Source of the DNA: an uncultured Planctomycetaceae bacterium
GTDB taxonomy: Bacteria > Planctomycetota > Planctomycetia > Pirellulales > Pirellulaceae
Direction of reading: 5' to 3'
Length of the DNA: 46,625 nucleotides
Assembly (NCBI GenBank): GCA_937862885.1
Contig: CALMEE010000096.1
Location: 1-46,625 of the forward strand
Part shown: positions 16,035-24,675 of the stretch, piece by piece
Numbering within the stretch: the first letter of the stretch is position 1
Layout: each line of letters starts with the position of its first letter
Made by a program: the position numbers and the translations under genes
Notes under the pieces: model-generated
What the model was told of the DNA's origin: nothing
The model's input: only the letters and a program-made list of their open reading frames with translations
Databases searched by the model: none

Positions 16035-17186
16035 TTAATACGCCTGTTCGTATAATTGAAGCAGGGTGGGCTGATCAACTTCGCGCGGATTGAATTTCCC
16101 CGTCCATTGTTCGGCAGCTGAGAACGATAGGTCCACAAGTTTTTCACGCTCGATACCGCAGCCACGCAAATCGGTATTCAAACCAGCAGCCGCCACCAAC
16201 GATTTTACATAATCCGAAAGTGCGTCGGAACCGCCTTCGGGGGGCGGAGCACCGTTGGTAGCGCGGGTCGCTTCTAATAAGCTGCGATACCACTCCTCGC
16301 ATTGCACGCCGTTGAACCGAATGACATGGGGGAGCATGACACCCACCGCTTGGCCATGGCTTGTGCCATAGGTTGCCGTTAACGGATTTGCCAGTGCGTG
16401 GCTCGCCCCCAACATCGAATTCTCGATTGCCACTCCCGAAAACGCCGCACCGAGTTGCATACCTGCACGCGCTTCTAAATCATTCGGGTTGTCCAAAACT
16501 TTTGCGAAGTTGAGCGATAGCAAACGCCAGGCTTCACGACTGTAATGCATTGAGATCGCATTTCGTGATCGCGTGACGTAGGTCTCTAACGCGTGCGATA
16601 ACGCGTCGACTCCCGATAAAGCCGTCACATCCTTCGGCTGCGTTAGCGTAAGCTTGGGGTCCAGTATTGCAATCCGACAGGAAGCGCGTTTGTCACCGCA
16701 CGCCATCTTCACATGCGTATGTTCGTCGGAAATCAGCGCGAACGACTGCATTTCGCTCCCCGTGCCAGCTGTTGTTGGGACGCCGATCATGGGGAGCATC
16801 GGGTTCGTCGCTTTGCCGATTCCCCAGTAGTCTCGCATCTCCTTGCCGCACGAGAAAATAAAATTAATACCCTTAGCGCAATCCATGGCGCTGCCTCCAC
16901 CCAGCCCCACCAAACAATCGGGCTTGAAGTCATTCGCAACCTCCATACCCTTCGTAACGTCGCGCGTCGTGGGGTTTTCATTCGCCTCCGCAAACAAGGC
17001 AACCTCCAGCCCCGCGCGGCGCAGAGATTCGATACCTCTCTCTACGTGTCCAGCCTGTACAATACCAGGATCGCTTACCATCAAGACGCGTGATACGCCA
17101 AGTTCACTCGCAAGTTCCCCGAGACGCTCGATGGAGTCGCTTCCAAAAACTATACGCGTTTGCAACGCAAAATCGAATGCCTTCAT
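16035..17186 (-). CDS. Iron-containing alcohol dehydrogenase
   Basis: A 383-residue type III alcohol dehydrogenase, last gene of a three-gene operon. The nucleotide-binding motif GGGSAMDCAKG (about residue 96) and the metal-ligand segments GVDALSHALETYV (Asp and His) and LGASHALAN ... GTSHGQAVGVMLPH (two His) are intact, so the enzyme should be active. The family interconverts aldehydes and primary alcohols with NAD(P)H. Its ATG overlaps the stop of the aldehyde dehydrogenase (17183-17186, ATGA), which implies coupled expression; in context it would reduce the aldehyde made by the preceding enzyme, or run the reverse oxidation. Confidence 0.92.
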   Translation of the reverse strand: MKAFDFALQTRIVFGSDSIERLGELASELGVSRVLMVSDPGIVQAGHVERGIESLRRAGLEVALFAEANENPTTRDVTKGMEVANDFKPDCLVGLGGGSAMDCAKGINFIFSCGKEMRDYWGIGKATNPMLPMIGVPTTAGTGSEMQSFALISDEHTHVKMACGDKRASCRIAILDPKLTLTQPKDVTALSGVDALSHALETYVTRSRNAISMHYSREAWRLLSLNFAKVLDNPNDLEARAGMQLGAAFSGVAIENSMLGASHALANPLTATYGTSHGQAVGVMLPHVIRFNGVQCEEWYRSLLEATRATNGAPPPEGGSDALSDYVKSLVAAAGLNTDLRGCGIEREKLVDLSFSAAEQWTGKFNPREVDQPTLLQLYEQAY

Positions 17187-18619
17187 TTGGCAGCAACCAA
17201 TTGTCGGGTGGTTTGATAGGCGCGGGAACGGAACAAGAAGTCAATCAAATTACCTTCGTGAGGCTGCAACCAGTTGAGTCGGTTGGTAGGAATCGGTCCA
17301 ACGTTCAGGCGATCGATGTTCGTGGCATCACCCAATTGGCTAATCCAGTCTGCATCATCCGTCAATGCCGTCCCCACAAGTGTCGGTCCGATCTTGTTAA
17401 TCATCTGTGCTTGCGGACATTTGACAACTGAAACAAACGGAAACATGAACTCTTTTTGCGCGATGGCGTGGTCAGGTGAATCGCAGTGCACAACCATCGG
17501 GCGGAGAAAGGCACAGCGTGAATGCTCAACCAACCGATTACCAAATTTGGCGGTCAGGTCTGTCACTCCAGTTTCCTTCAAATCGTTGTCGATCATTTGT
17601 TTGATTGCGGGGGCTGTCCCGGGAATGGTGAATGCCGCTAAGCCTGCTTCCGGATGATCCGGCGGGAGCGCTTCGATTGGCCCCAATCGCTCAGCGATCG
17701 CTGTCGCAATCTGCTCGGTGTGCCTCGATGCCCAAATACCACTGGCGTTGATACAACTCCGGCCTCCGTTAATGAATACGCTTTCCACCATCAAATCGAG
17801 ATACTCTTCCCAGCGGTCAACACAATCATCACCGATAAGAATCTTGGAAAACCCAGGGCCATGTACTTGGACGCCGCGATTGGAGGCGTATTGTTCGACC
17901 GTCTGTTGGCTGCCGAAAATCATGCTGCGACGGCATCCGTTGAGCACAGCGGAACCCACATCATGCCCCCCCGGATAGAGACAAACGGCTTCAGCGGGAA
18001 TGCCCGCTTCAACAAATGCAGCGTAAATTCGATAGGCTGTCCAGGGCTCGGCCGAACCAGGTTTCAAAACTAAACCCAATTGAAGCGGGATCACCGGCAG
18101 CCACAAGGTATGCACGCCGGGCGAATTCGAAGGCAACACGGCACCCAAAACTGGCGATTGTGCTTGATAACTCACCACCACACCGCGCGATTCCATTCCG
18201 AAGCCGTTTGAAAAGATGTCCAAATCAAGGCCCCGCGTAAGCGCGTCCAGAATTTCGCGCATATTCCTCAACACAAAGGCGTTCTTGGCAATGTTGGCGC
18301 GGCACATGTGCTGGGGCAAGCCAGTGGTGGCCGATTGCTGAAACACAAAGTCGTCAGCGGATTGCCGTTCATTGCCGAGCGGAAGATCTCCGTTCTCATA
18401 CAAATGAGCGGCAACCGCAACTTTTTCCAACAATTCGCCGCAATTAAATTCACGCAGGCGAGCCCGTGCTTGCCATGCCGAACGCATATCACGAGAAACT
18501 AATCCTCCATTGGCTTGACTTACCACAGCAATCGGTTCACCAGTTAAGAAGTGATGCAATGGTTGCGTCTCCAGCGACTCGTACGGTTTTCCCCAACGAA
18601 TTACAGGTATGTGCAGCAC
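17183..18619 (-). CDS. Aldehyde dehydrogenase family, probably acyl-reducing
   Basis: A 478-residue aldehyde dehydrogenase-fold protein with catalytic cysteine C289 in GGRSCINASG, the oxyanion Asn segment PSNSPG (N165), Lys186 in LKPGS, and the IFGSQQTV cofactor-binding turn near 234. The segment that normally reads ELGGK, carrying the general-base Glu of hydrolytic aldehyde dehydrogenases, reads VHGPGFSK here with His253 at that position. Enzymes that transfer the acyl group to CoA or accept an acyl thioester lack that Glu, so I infer an acylating (acid-activating to aldehyde) role. The GTG start at 18619 follows AAAGGAAAA. It lies 30 bases after the acyl-adenylating gene and overlaps the alcohol dehydrogenase gene. 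The 478/373-residue pair is similar in size to LuxC/LuxE, though I do not claim homology. Confidence 0.8.
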   Translation of the reverse strand: MLHIPVIRWGKPYESLETQPLHHFLTGEPIAVVSQANGGLVSRDMRSAWQARARLREFNCGELLEKVAVAAHLYENGDLPLGNERQSADDFVFQQSATTGLPQHMCRANIAKNAFVLRNMREILDALTRGLDLDIFSNGFGMESRGVVVSYQAQSPVLGAVLPSNSPGVHTLWLPVIPLQLGLVLKPGSAEPWTAYRIYAAFVEAGIPAEAVCLYPGGHDVGSAVLNGCRRSMIFGSQQTVEQYASNRGVQVHGPGFSKILIGDDCVDRWEEYLDLMVESVFINGGRSCINASGIWASRHTEQIATAIAERLGPIEALPPDHPEAGLAAFTIPGTAPAIKQMIDNDLKETGVTDLTAKFGNRLVEHSRCAFLRPMVVHCDSPDHAIAQKEFMFPFVSVVKCPQAQMINKIGPTLVGTALTDDADWISQLGDATNIDRLNVGPIPTNRLNWLQPHEGNLIDFLFRSRAYQTTRQLVAAK

Positions 18620-18649
18620 AAATTTTCCTTTCGCACAGCGACGGTTTGC

Positions 18650-19771
18650 CTAGTAAACGCCCACAGTGGTCGACGAAGCCAGTTCGTGGAATGGGCGCAC
18701 GCCACTGACCCCGTCCCATGGATAGGTTTCGAAGGGAAGCTCGCGTTCCCCTTCGTCCCGTTCAAGAAACCCCGGAACAAAGAACTCTTTGGTCAACGTC
18801 GTCAACCGCACGCGGCCAGTCTCACCATATTCCACAAGCGTTTGCGAATCGTCAAAGCGGACAACTTCGACAACCGCCCTGGGTTGTGGAGCGTAATAAC
18901 TAATTTTGTATTTGTCTGCGGCAGTTACCGGCTTGCTGCATGCGAGGCCCATCAGTGTGTTGCCGTAGGTCGGAGTCATATAGATCCCGCTCACTTCCGA
19001 CGGACCGCCGAACAACTCTTCAATGCAGTAACGCGTCCATTGTGGCGTAAACTCAGTCCCACCGGAAAAAATTCCGGTCACCCCGAGTTGGCTGAGCGAC
19101 GTGCCACGTTCTTCCAACTCAAGACAGAGCGCTTCTATCAACTTCGGGGTGGCAAACATGCACTTGATGTCATGGCCGGCGGTAAGAATCGTAATCGCTT
19201 GATCAATGCAATGCTTCTTATAGGCCTCCAAATGCTCCATCCAACCCTTCTTAATCAGCTTGATTACCCACCGCGGGTCGAGGTCAATACAAAAACAAAT
19301 TCCTCCTCGAAACTGACACAAATGTTCCACGGCTAACCTCAGGCGACGCGGGCCAGAGGGACCTAGCATCAGCCAATTAGCATTTCGCGGAAAATATTGA
19401 TCCGGCAGCGTCTCGCTAAATAATTCGTAGTCAATGCGAAAATCATCAATCACCACTCGGCTCTTGGGGATCCCGGTCGTGCCTCCCGTTTCAAACACAT
19501 AAGTTGGGCGATCGGCATAAGCTCTTGGTCGCCACCGCTCGACTGGCCCACCACGCAACCACTCATCCTCGAACGAAGGGAATTTTTTCAAATCAGCAAA
19601 ACAGCGAATGTCGGTAAGCGGGTCGAAATCAAGCTCGCGTTTCTTTTCCAGCCAAAAGGGTGCTCCGGTCCTCTCGTCAAAGTGCCATTGCACAATTTCG
19701 ACCGTGTGTTGATCAAGCTGCGTTTTGGCAGCGGCGACCTTCTGTTCAAGGAGGCTAGTGGTTGTTGACAT
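18650..19771 (-). CDS. PaaK/LuxE-like acyl-adenylating enzyme
   Basis: A 373-residue member of the adenylate-forming superfamily, close in style to phenylacetate-CoA ligase and the LuxE acyl-protein synthetase. The P-loop-like motif ETGGTTGIPK is at residues 94-103, preceded by RPTYVF; later segments FSGGTEF and YMTPTYGNT match the adenylate-binding region; VEYGETGRVRLTTL matches the hinge-proximal GETGR motif. It is short, lacking most of a full C-terminal lid. It would activate a carboxylic acid as acyl-AMP and hand it to CoA or a protein, feeding the downstream aldehyde and alcohol dehydrogenases. Substrate unknown. The start is the ATG at 19771 with AGGAA about 11 bases upstream. First gene of the operon. 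Confidence 0.75.
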   Translation of the reverse strand: MSTTTSLLEQKVAAAKTQLDQHTVEIVQWHFDERTGAPFWLEKKRELDFDPLTDIRCFADLKKFPSFEDEWLRGGPVERWRPRAYADRPTYVFETGGTTGIPKSRVVIDDFRIDYELFSETLPDQYFPRNANWLMLGPSGPRRLRLAVEHLCQFRGGICFCIDLDPRWVIKLIKKGWMEHLEAYKKHCIDQAITILTAGHDIKCMFATPKLIEALCLELEERGTSLSQLGVTGIFSGGTEFTPQWTRYCIEELFGGPSEVSGIYMTPTYGNTLMGLACSKPVTAADKYKISYYAPQPRAVVEVVRFDDSQTLVEYGETGRVRLTTLTKEFFVPGFLERDEGERELPFETYPWDGVSGVRPFHELASSTTVGVY

Positions 19772-20610
19772 CGCGTGTCGTTCCTGAGTTTGGTCAGATG
19801 GATAGTCGAGTTAAACTTAGCGATTCGTTCAAAAACCGCTTCACGAAAACTGCCGATAAACACGGGTTTGCGAACCTGCGACTTGATGTCAAGCATGTCT
19901 CAATGCAAACTCACACCGAGCAAAGTGCTGGCCGAGCGCGTTCGCGAATGTGCTTGGATATTCCGCTATAACCTCAAACTTTCGTAAAATATAACAGGCC
20001 GATTGATGACTCGCGAACCCTATTTGGGTATTTGGACATAGCTACGGTTGACATGGCACTGCCCAAAAATCAGCGCGGGTACCGCCCGGTGTGACAATAC
20101 TAACAAATGCGATGACCGTTCATCAAGAAACCGTCGCGAGAATTTCAATTGATATCTTGCGAGCCAACTGCGTTTAACTTCGCCTTGCCGCCAGCTAGAA
20201 ACTCCGGACGGCGATGCCTTGCAAAATCACAGCTGCTAAAGATTGACGAACACTCGTAGTGGTTCAGCGGATTTTTTTGTTCTGTTCAGGGCACGCCTGG
20301 GCGCGAAGAATGCCGGCTGCCGCTCTACCGATCTGCCCGCATGTCCGCTTGCCTTTGCGAGGCAGTAATTCTTCGAAGTTGCCGACTATCTCTTGAACAC
20401 GGCTTTGGTCGTCGGGTTCCCACATATGCTTTGTAGCCCCAGCCTGCTACGAATTTCTCGATAAAAGGTGAATGACTAATGGCGTGTGCATGAACCAACT
20501 CGGCCACCGCTAGCAGAGGGCGAAAGTGCCCCTGACCCTGCCCAACGGTTTCGGTAATCTTCTCACGAATCTGTTTTTGCAAGACATAAATTTTCATTGA
20601 GTTGGAACGC
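19772..20610. other. Long intergenic region, no supported gene
   Basis: This 839-base gap separates the divergent acyl-adenylating operon and the M48 peptidase gene. It contains only unconvincing frames: a plus-strand one from about 19762 and a minus-strand one at 20325-20612 whose C-terminal third is Arg/Ser-rich and has no ribosome binding site. I see no RNA gene, transposase fragment or strong repeat. Its length makes it the best place in this part of the window to look for an unannotated small RNA or a decayed gene. Confidence 0.4.
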
Positions 20611-21432
20611 ATGGATCGTCGAGATTACTTGAGATATGTATCGGGAATTTCGCTTGGCATCGCGGGCAGCGGTTGTTTTGGCTGTCGCAGCGCGCCGGTA
20701 ACTGGCCGCAGGCAAATGGTTCTATTGAATGAGCCGCAAGAGATCTCGTTGGGCGCTCAGGCGTTCCATGAAGTGTTGCAGGAAGAACGACTGTCGACGA
20801 ACCGCCAAAGAACCGAACTGGTCGAACGGGTAGGACAGCGTATCGCCAATGTGTCTGGCCGCAATGACTATCAATGGGAGTTCAAGTTGGTTGACAGTCC
20901 CACGCAAAACGCTTTCGCACTGCCGGGAGGTAAGGTGGCAATCTATGAAGGGATTTTGCCCGTTTGCAAAAATGAGGCGGGGTTGGCCGTGGTCATGAGC
21001 CATGAGGTGGCGCACGCGCTTGCCCGTCATGGTGGCGAACGCATGAGCCAGACGATAGCCGTTGATACTGTCAAAGGAATCACTGACCGAATTGCCATGA
21101 ACCGAGTCCCTGAACAACATGAACGGCTGATGCAAGCTTACGGAATCGCTACGCAATACGGTGTCATTTTGCCGTACAGCCGCAAGCATGAATTGGAGGC
21201 GGACCACATTGGCATCATGCTCATGTCTAGAGCTGGCTACGATCCACAAGAAGCACCGCGCTTTTGGAACCGATTCGCTTCGGCGAAAGGTGGCCCAGAA
21301 ACGTCGGAGTTCTTTTCAACGCATCCTTCTGATGCGCGGCGCGCGGCCGCGCTGGAAACACTGCTTCAGGAAGCGCGGCAACTATATGATGCCGCTCCGT
21401 ACAAATTTTCATTGGGCGAGCTAATCGTCTAG
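20611..21432 (+). CDS. M48-family metalloprotease, exported or lipoprotein
   Basis: A 273-residue zinc peptidase of the M48 (Oma1/BepA/YcaL-like) type. The catalytic HEVAH motif lies near residue 135 in VMSHEVAHALARHGGERM, and the third ligand Glu is in HELEADHIGIMLM near 195, followed by the typical AGYDPQEAPRFWNR and FSTHPSDARRAA segments. The N-terminus (MDRRDYLRYVSGISLGIAGSGC) contains twin arginines followed by a hydrophobic run ending in a lipobox-like GSGC, suggesting export and lipidation, possibly by the Tat route. Such peptidases act in outer-membrane or envelope quality control. Start ATG 20611 is preferred to the in-frame TTG at 20602. Monocistronic. Confidence 0.88.
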   Translation: MDRRDYLRYVSGISLGIAGSGCFGCRSAPVTGRRQMVLLNEPQEISLGAQAFHEVLQEERLSTNRQRTELVERVGQRIANVSGRNDYQWEFKLVDSPTQNAFALPGGKVAIYEGILPVCKNEAGLAVVMSHEVAHALARHGGERMSQTIAVDTVKGITDRIAMNRVPEQHERLMQAYGIATQYGVILPYSRKHELEADHIGIMLMSRAGYDPQEAPRFWNRFASAKGGPETSEFFSTHPSDARRAAALETLLQEARQLYDAAPYKFSLGELIV

Positions 21433-21580
21433 GGCAGGGCTTAGCCTAAGCAAAATCGCAGCCACGAACGTTGGCGGGATACAGGCCTCGATCGCGGGGT
21501 GACTGAGCAAAACCAGATGCCCATGACGGTGCTGAGCGACGCAAATAATTTCGATTGAGCAATTGATGGATGCAGTTGCG

Positions 21581-22396
21581 TCAAAGTGAGTTGTTGGCGC
21601 GGCCGTTCAACGTTTCCTGCAATTCGCTCAATTGACGTTGCAGCTCTTCGATCTTAACCAAGATATCATCGTTGTTATCAATGGTCATTTCGTCGACAAA
21701 GACCGCATTGGCAAGCGACAGTCCAAAAATTCCTCCCAACAAAACAACGGTGCCGAAATAAAACCTCGTCCCATTGACAAACACAATCGAATTGAGCGAA
21801 TGAGGATCACCATTTCCTTCCACAACGGCCGCGATTGCGGCGGGAATTTCATTCCAGCCCTCAACCGTAAACATTTGGAAAATGGAATACATTGAAACGA
21901 GCGGATCGCCAAAATACTCTGGGACCAACTCGCCGTAAAAATGGCATGTGATGATGGCCAATAAGAAATTCAACATAAACAGCACGATCATCACCAACAA
22001 CGAAGCTCGCAACGCACGCCCCAACCCGGCCAGTATTTTTTCGATATGCGGTACAAATTGAATGAATCGCAACAACCTGATTAAGCGCAGCAGTCGAAAC
22101 AACAAAAGAACCGATGTATCAGGCAAGGGAAGATATTCGGCGAATAACGAGGGGGTACTGAGCAACACAATCGTGAAATCAAAACGATTCCAACCACTGC
22201 GAAAATACCCCTGCGCACCCAGCGTCGCGATCTTGACGACCGCCTCGACGACAAAAAAAAGCGTGCACAGCTTATCAAAGATATCCAAGAACCGATGTTC
22301 ACGAAAAGCAGGAAAATACATCCATGTAATGGCAATCGCATTCGCAACGATCACCAACATCACCACTGCTTCATTACAAAAGATGCGACGCAGCAT
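21581..22396 (-). CDS. Voltage-gated cation channel (BacNav-like)
   Basis: A 271-residue six-helix ion transporter of the bacterial voltage-gated channel family. S4 carries four arginines spaced every third residue (FRLLRLIRLLRF), the sign of a voltage sensor. The pore selectivity filter reads FTVEGWNE, where characterised bacterial sodium channels have TLESW; Glu and Trp are kept but Ser is Gly. S6 ends LANAVFVDEM, and a C-terminal coiled coil (ILVKIEELQRQLSELQETL) should hold the tetramer. The start is set at ATG 22396 because GGGAGGGAG lies just upstream; a longer frame from TTG 22432 overlaps the crcB stop but has no such signal. It follows crcB by 32 bases, suggesting co-transcription. 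Confidence 0.88.
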   Translation of the reverse strand: MLRRIFCNEAVVMLVIVANAIAITWMYFPAFREHRFLDIFDKLCTLFFVVEAVVKIATLGAQGYFRSGWNRFDFTIVLLSTPSLFAEYLPLPDTSVLLLFRLLRLIRLLRFIQFVPHIEKILAGLGRALRASLLVMIVLFMLNFLLAIITCHFYGELVPEYFGDPLVSMYSIFQMFTVEGWNEIPAAIAAVVEGNGDPHSLNSIVFVNGTRFYFGTVVLLGGIFGLSLANAVFVDEMTIDNNDDILVKIEELQRQLSELQETLNGRANNSL

Positions 22397-22428
22397 CGGC
22401 TCCCTCCCTTCTATCTCTATTGTCGACT

Positions 22429-22833
22429 TCAATCAAGCAAGCGATTTTCCATGGAACCGCCTATCGTCATTGCCAAAAACAATCCCAACCACGCCGCCAG
22501 CAATGACCCAAAAAGGTTGGCAGCCACATTCCAGAATAGGAGCAAGTATTTGCCGTCTGCAAAATATCTCAACGATTCCGCACTGAATGCAGAAAATGTG
22601 GTCAACGACCCCAAAAACCCCACGGCAAACAGTAAGAAGAACCTACTGTTTGCCTGCATCCCGATCCCCAACACGATGCCCATCAAAAGGCAGCCAAGGA
22701 TATTCACGGTTAACGTGCCCCATGCGAACGCTGATCCCGCACGCACATGGATCGAAACACCAATCACATAGCGCGTAATCGCCCCCAGAGCCCCGCCTAG
22801 TCCTACCAATAGATAACTGCTCACCGCTTGCAT
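22429..22833 (-). CDS. crcB: CrcB fluoride ion channel
   Basis: A 134-residue (or 142 from ATG 22857) four-helix membrane protein of the CrcB/Fluc family, a dual-topology dimeric channel that exports fluoride. Signature segments are all present: GGALGAITRY near the start, VNILGCLLMG in helix 2, and GFLGSLTTFSAFS in helix 3 with the fluoride-lining Phe and Thr residues. Start uncertain: ATG at 22833 matches the usual family N-terminus, and ATG at 22857 adds eight residues; neither has a strong ribosome binding site. A fluoride riboswitch was looked for upstream and not found. The voltage-gated channel gene follows within 32 bases. Confidence 0.93.
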   Translation of the reverse strand: MQAVSSYLLVGLGGALGAITRYVIGVSIHVRAGSAFAWGTLTVNILGCLLMGIVLGIGMQANSRFFLLFAVGFLGSLTTFSAFSAESLRYFADGKYLLLFWNVAANLFGSLLAAWLGLFLAMTIGGSMENRLLD

Positions 22834-23201
22834 GGCTTTCGTTTTACCCCACGTCATGACAGACTGCAACCAAGGAAAATGAATTGAAAATCAATTGAAA
22901 ATGAATATGCCTGTCCATTGAAGTCTATTGAAAACGAGATGTGGCGATTGAGAGACCAGGAATCTTCCAACTCGTTCCTTCGTGACGGGCTCCGCCCGAA
23001 ACGGAGCGGCGTAACTTCGATGCCAAAACACGAATCAACGCGACCATCATTCAATCATCAGCGAAGCGAAAATGTTGAGCGACCGCCGCTTGATGTATTT
23101 TGTTGGATGCGAGCAATTACCACGGTTAGATGTAGCTCCGCTGACAACAGACGAACAAGCGTCAGAAAGGTCCAGCGCTGCTCGCGATAAGCTACACCGC
23201 A
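22834..23201. other. Intergenic region upstream of crcB with short repeats
   Basis: This stretch holds three copies of ATTGAAAA at 22883, 22894 and 22927 and a partial copy at 22917, roughly in 10-11 base steps, just upstream of crcB. It also holds an inverted repeat GCTCCG / CGGAGC (22989-23007, 7-base loop) that could be a hairpin. No fluoride riboswitch consensus and no gene recognised. The asnS stop lies at its far end. Confidence 0.5.
22989..23007. repeat. Inverted repeat / hairpin
   Basis: GCTCCG (22989-22994) and CGGAGC (23002-23007) form a perfect 6-bp stem with a 7-base loop. It lies between asnS and crcB, both transcribed leftward. With no T run after it on either strand it is not a standard intrinsic terminator. 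Confidence 0.4.
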
Positions 23202-24596
23202 TCAGAACTCGGCGTTGCCAGGAAAACGTGGAAAAGGAATAACGTCACGAATGTTGGCCATGCCAGTGACGAATTGCACGACTCGTTCAAGCCCCAATCC
23301 GAAGCCGGCATGTGGAACCGTTCCGAAGCGCCGCAAATCCAAATACCACCAATAGTCATCAGCATTCAAGCCTGTCTCTTGCATACGTAACGACAACATT
23401 TCAAGTCGATGTTCGCGCTGGCTTCCGCCGATAATCTCGCCAACTTTGGGGACTAACACATCCATACCGCGCACGGTTTTCCCATCGTCATTACAATACA
23501 TGTAAAATGGCTTAATCTTGCGCGGGTAGTTGAACAAGATGACCGGTGATTTGAAATACTCCTCCGTCAGATAGCGTTCATGTTCACTTTGTAAGTCGTC
23601 CCCCCATTTGATGGGATATTGGAACTGTTTGTCGCTCTTGAGCAGTATCTCGATCGCTTCGGTGTAGGGAAGACGCTTAAATTCTGCGGCAAGAATTCCT
23701 TGTAGTGTTTCGATCAAGGTGGTGTCGACACGCAGGTTGAGGAACTCCATGTCCTCCTGATTCTTCTCCAATGCATCGCCGAAGAGCCGCTTCAAAAACG
23801 CTTCCGCTAAGTCCATATTGTCGTCGAGTTCATAAAACGCCATCTCTGGCTCGATCATCCAGAACTCTGCGAGGTGGCGCGACGTGTTTGAACGTTCCGC
23901 GCGAAACGTTGGTCCGAATGTGTAAATTTTGCCCAAGGCGCACGCATACGTTTCGCCCTCGAGTTGGCCGCTTACCGTCAAATACGTTGGCCGATGGAAA
24001 AAGTCTTCTCGGATTTCCACACGACCATCTTTATCGCGAGGAAGATTGTTCAGATCCAACGTGGTCACTTGAAACATTTCACCAGCTCCTTCGCAATCGC
24101 TGGCCGTAATGATCGGTGTATGGACGTAAAGGAAGCCCCGTTCTTGGTAGAATTCGTGAATCGAGTTGCAGATACAATTCCGCACGCGGGCCACGGCACC
24201 CAGGGCATTGGTACGCGGTCTCAAATGTGCCCACTCGCGCAACTTTTCAAACGAGTGGCGTTTCTTTTGCAGGGGATACGTTTCGGGATCAGCCCAACCG
24301 TAAACGCCGACCTCCGTCGCCTGAATCTCGGTGGCCTGCCCCTGACCTTGTGAGGCCACGATTAAGCCGTCGATGTAGACGCTGCAGCCTGCGGATAGGC
24401 GCTGTATATCCGATTCATAGTTGCTCAACGTGTTCGGGACAATCGCCTGCACATTACCCTGGCAACTTCCATCATTGATTTCAATGAAGCTGAATCCTGC
24501 TTTCGAGTCGCGTCGCGTGCGAACCCAGCCCTGAACCTTCGCTGTCAAGCCAATAGAACTAGCATCGCGGGCTTGTTTTACAGACAGTTTTTGCAT
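23202..24596 (-). CDS. asnS: Asparaginyl-tRNA synthetase
   Basis: A 464-residue class IIb synthetase that charges tRNA-Asn. The N-terminal OB-fold anticodon-binding domain ([24 protein letters not shown]) is followed by the class II catalytic core: motif 2 in [26 protein letters not shown] (read as two adjoining pieces) and motif 3 in [12 protein letters not shown] near the C-terminus, ending [11 protein letters not shown], which is typical for AsnS. The flipping-loop segment [17 protein letters not shown] is present, and the Asn-specific rather than Asp-specific pattern supports AsnS over AspS. Start is ATG 24596; the longer frame to 24686 adds a Cys/Arg-rich unlikely extension that would overlap the Nramp-like stop region. 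Normal length. Confidence 0.95.
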   Translation of the reverse strand: MQKLSVKQARDASSIGLTAKVQGWVRTRRDSKAGFSFIEINDGSCQGNVQAIVPNTLSNYESDIQRLSAGCSVYIDGLIVASQGQGQATEIQATEVGVYGWADPETYPLQKKRHSFEKLREWAHLRPRTNALGAVARVRNCICNSIHEFYQERGFLYVHTPIITASDCEGAGEMFQVTTLDLNNLPRDKDGRVEIREDFFHRPTYLTVSGQLEGETYACALGKIYTFGPTFRAERSNTSRHLAEFWMIEPEMAFYELDDNMDLAEAFLKRLFGDALEKNQEDMEFLNLRVDTTLIETLQGILAAEFKRLPYTEAIEILLKSDKQFQYPIKWGDDLQSEHERYLTEEYFKSPVILFNYPRKIKPFYMYCNDDGKTVRGMDVLVPKVGEIIGGSQREHRLEMLSLRMQETGLNADDYWWYLDLRRFGTVPHAGFGLGLERVVQFVTGMANIRDVIPFPRFPGNAEF

Positions 24597-24675
24597 TTCA
24601 ATATTTACCAAATTAAAAAGAGACCGTTTGTCACAGAACCGAGAATGCACTCGACATCGCCCACATTTTATTTCG

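Noticed and set aside
20325..20612. 95-codon minus-strand frame upstream of the M48 gene
   Set aside because: No ribosome binding site, Arg/Ser-rich low-complexity tail, and no recognisable family; likely a chance frame.
22834..23201. Fluoride riboswitch upstream of crcB
   Set aside because: No GGNGATGG-type core or pseudoknot pairing could be found by eye; needs a covariance search to be certain.
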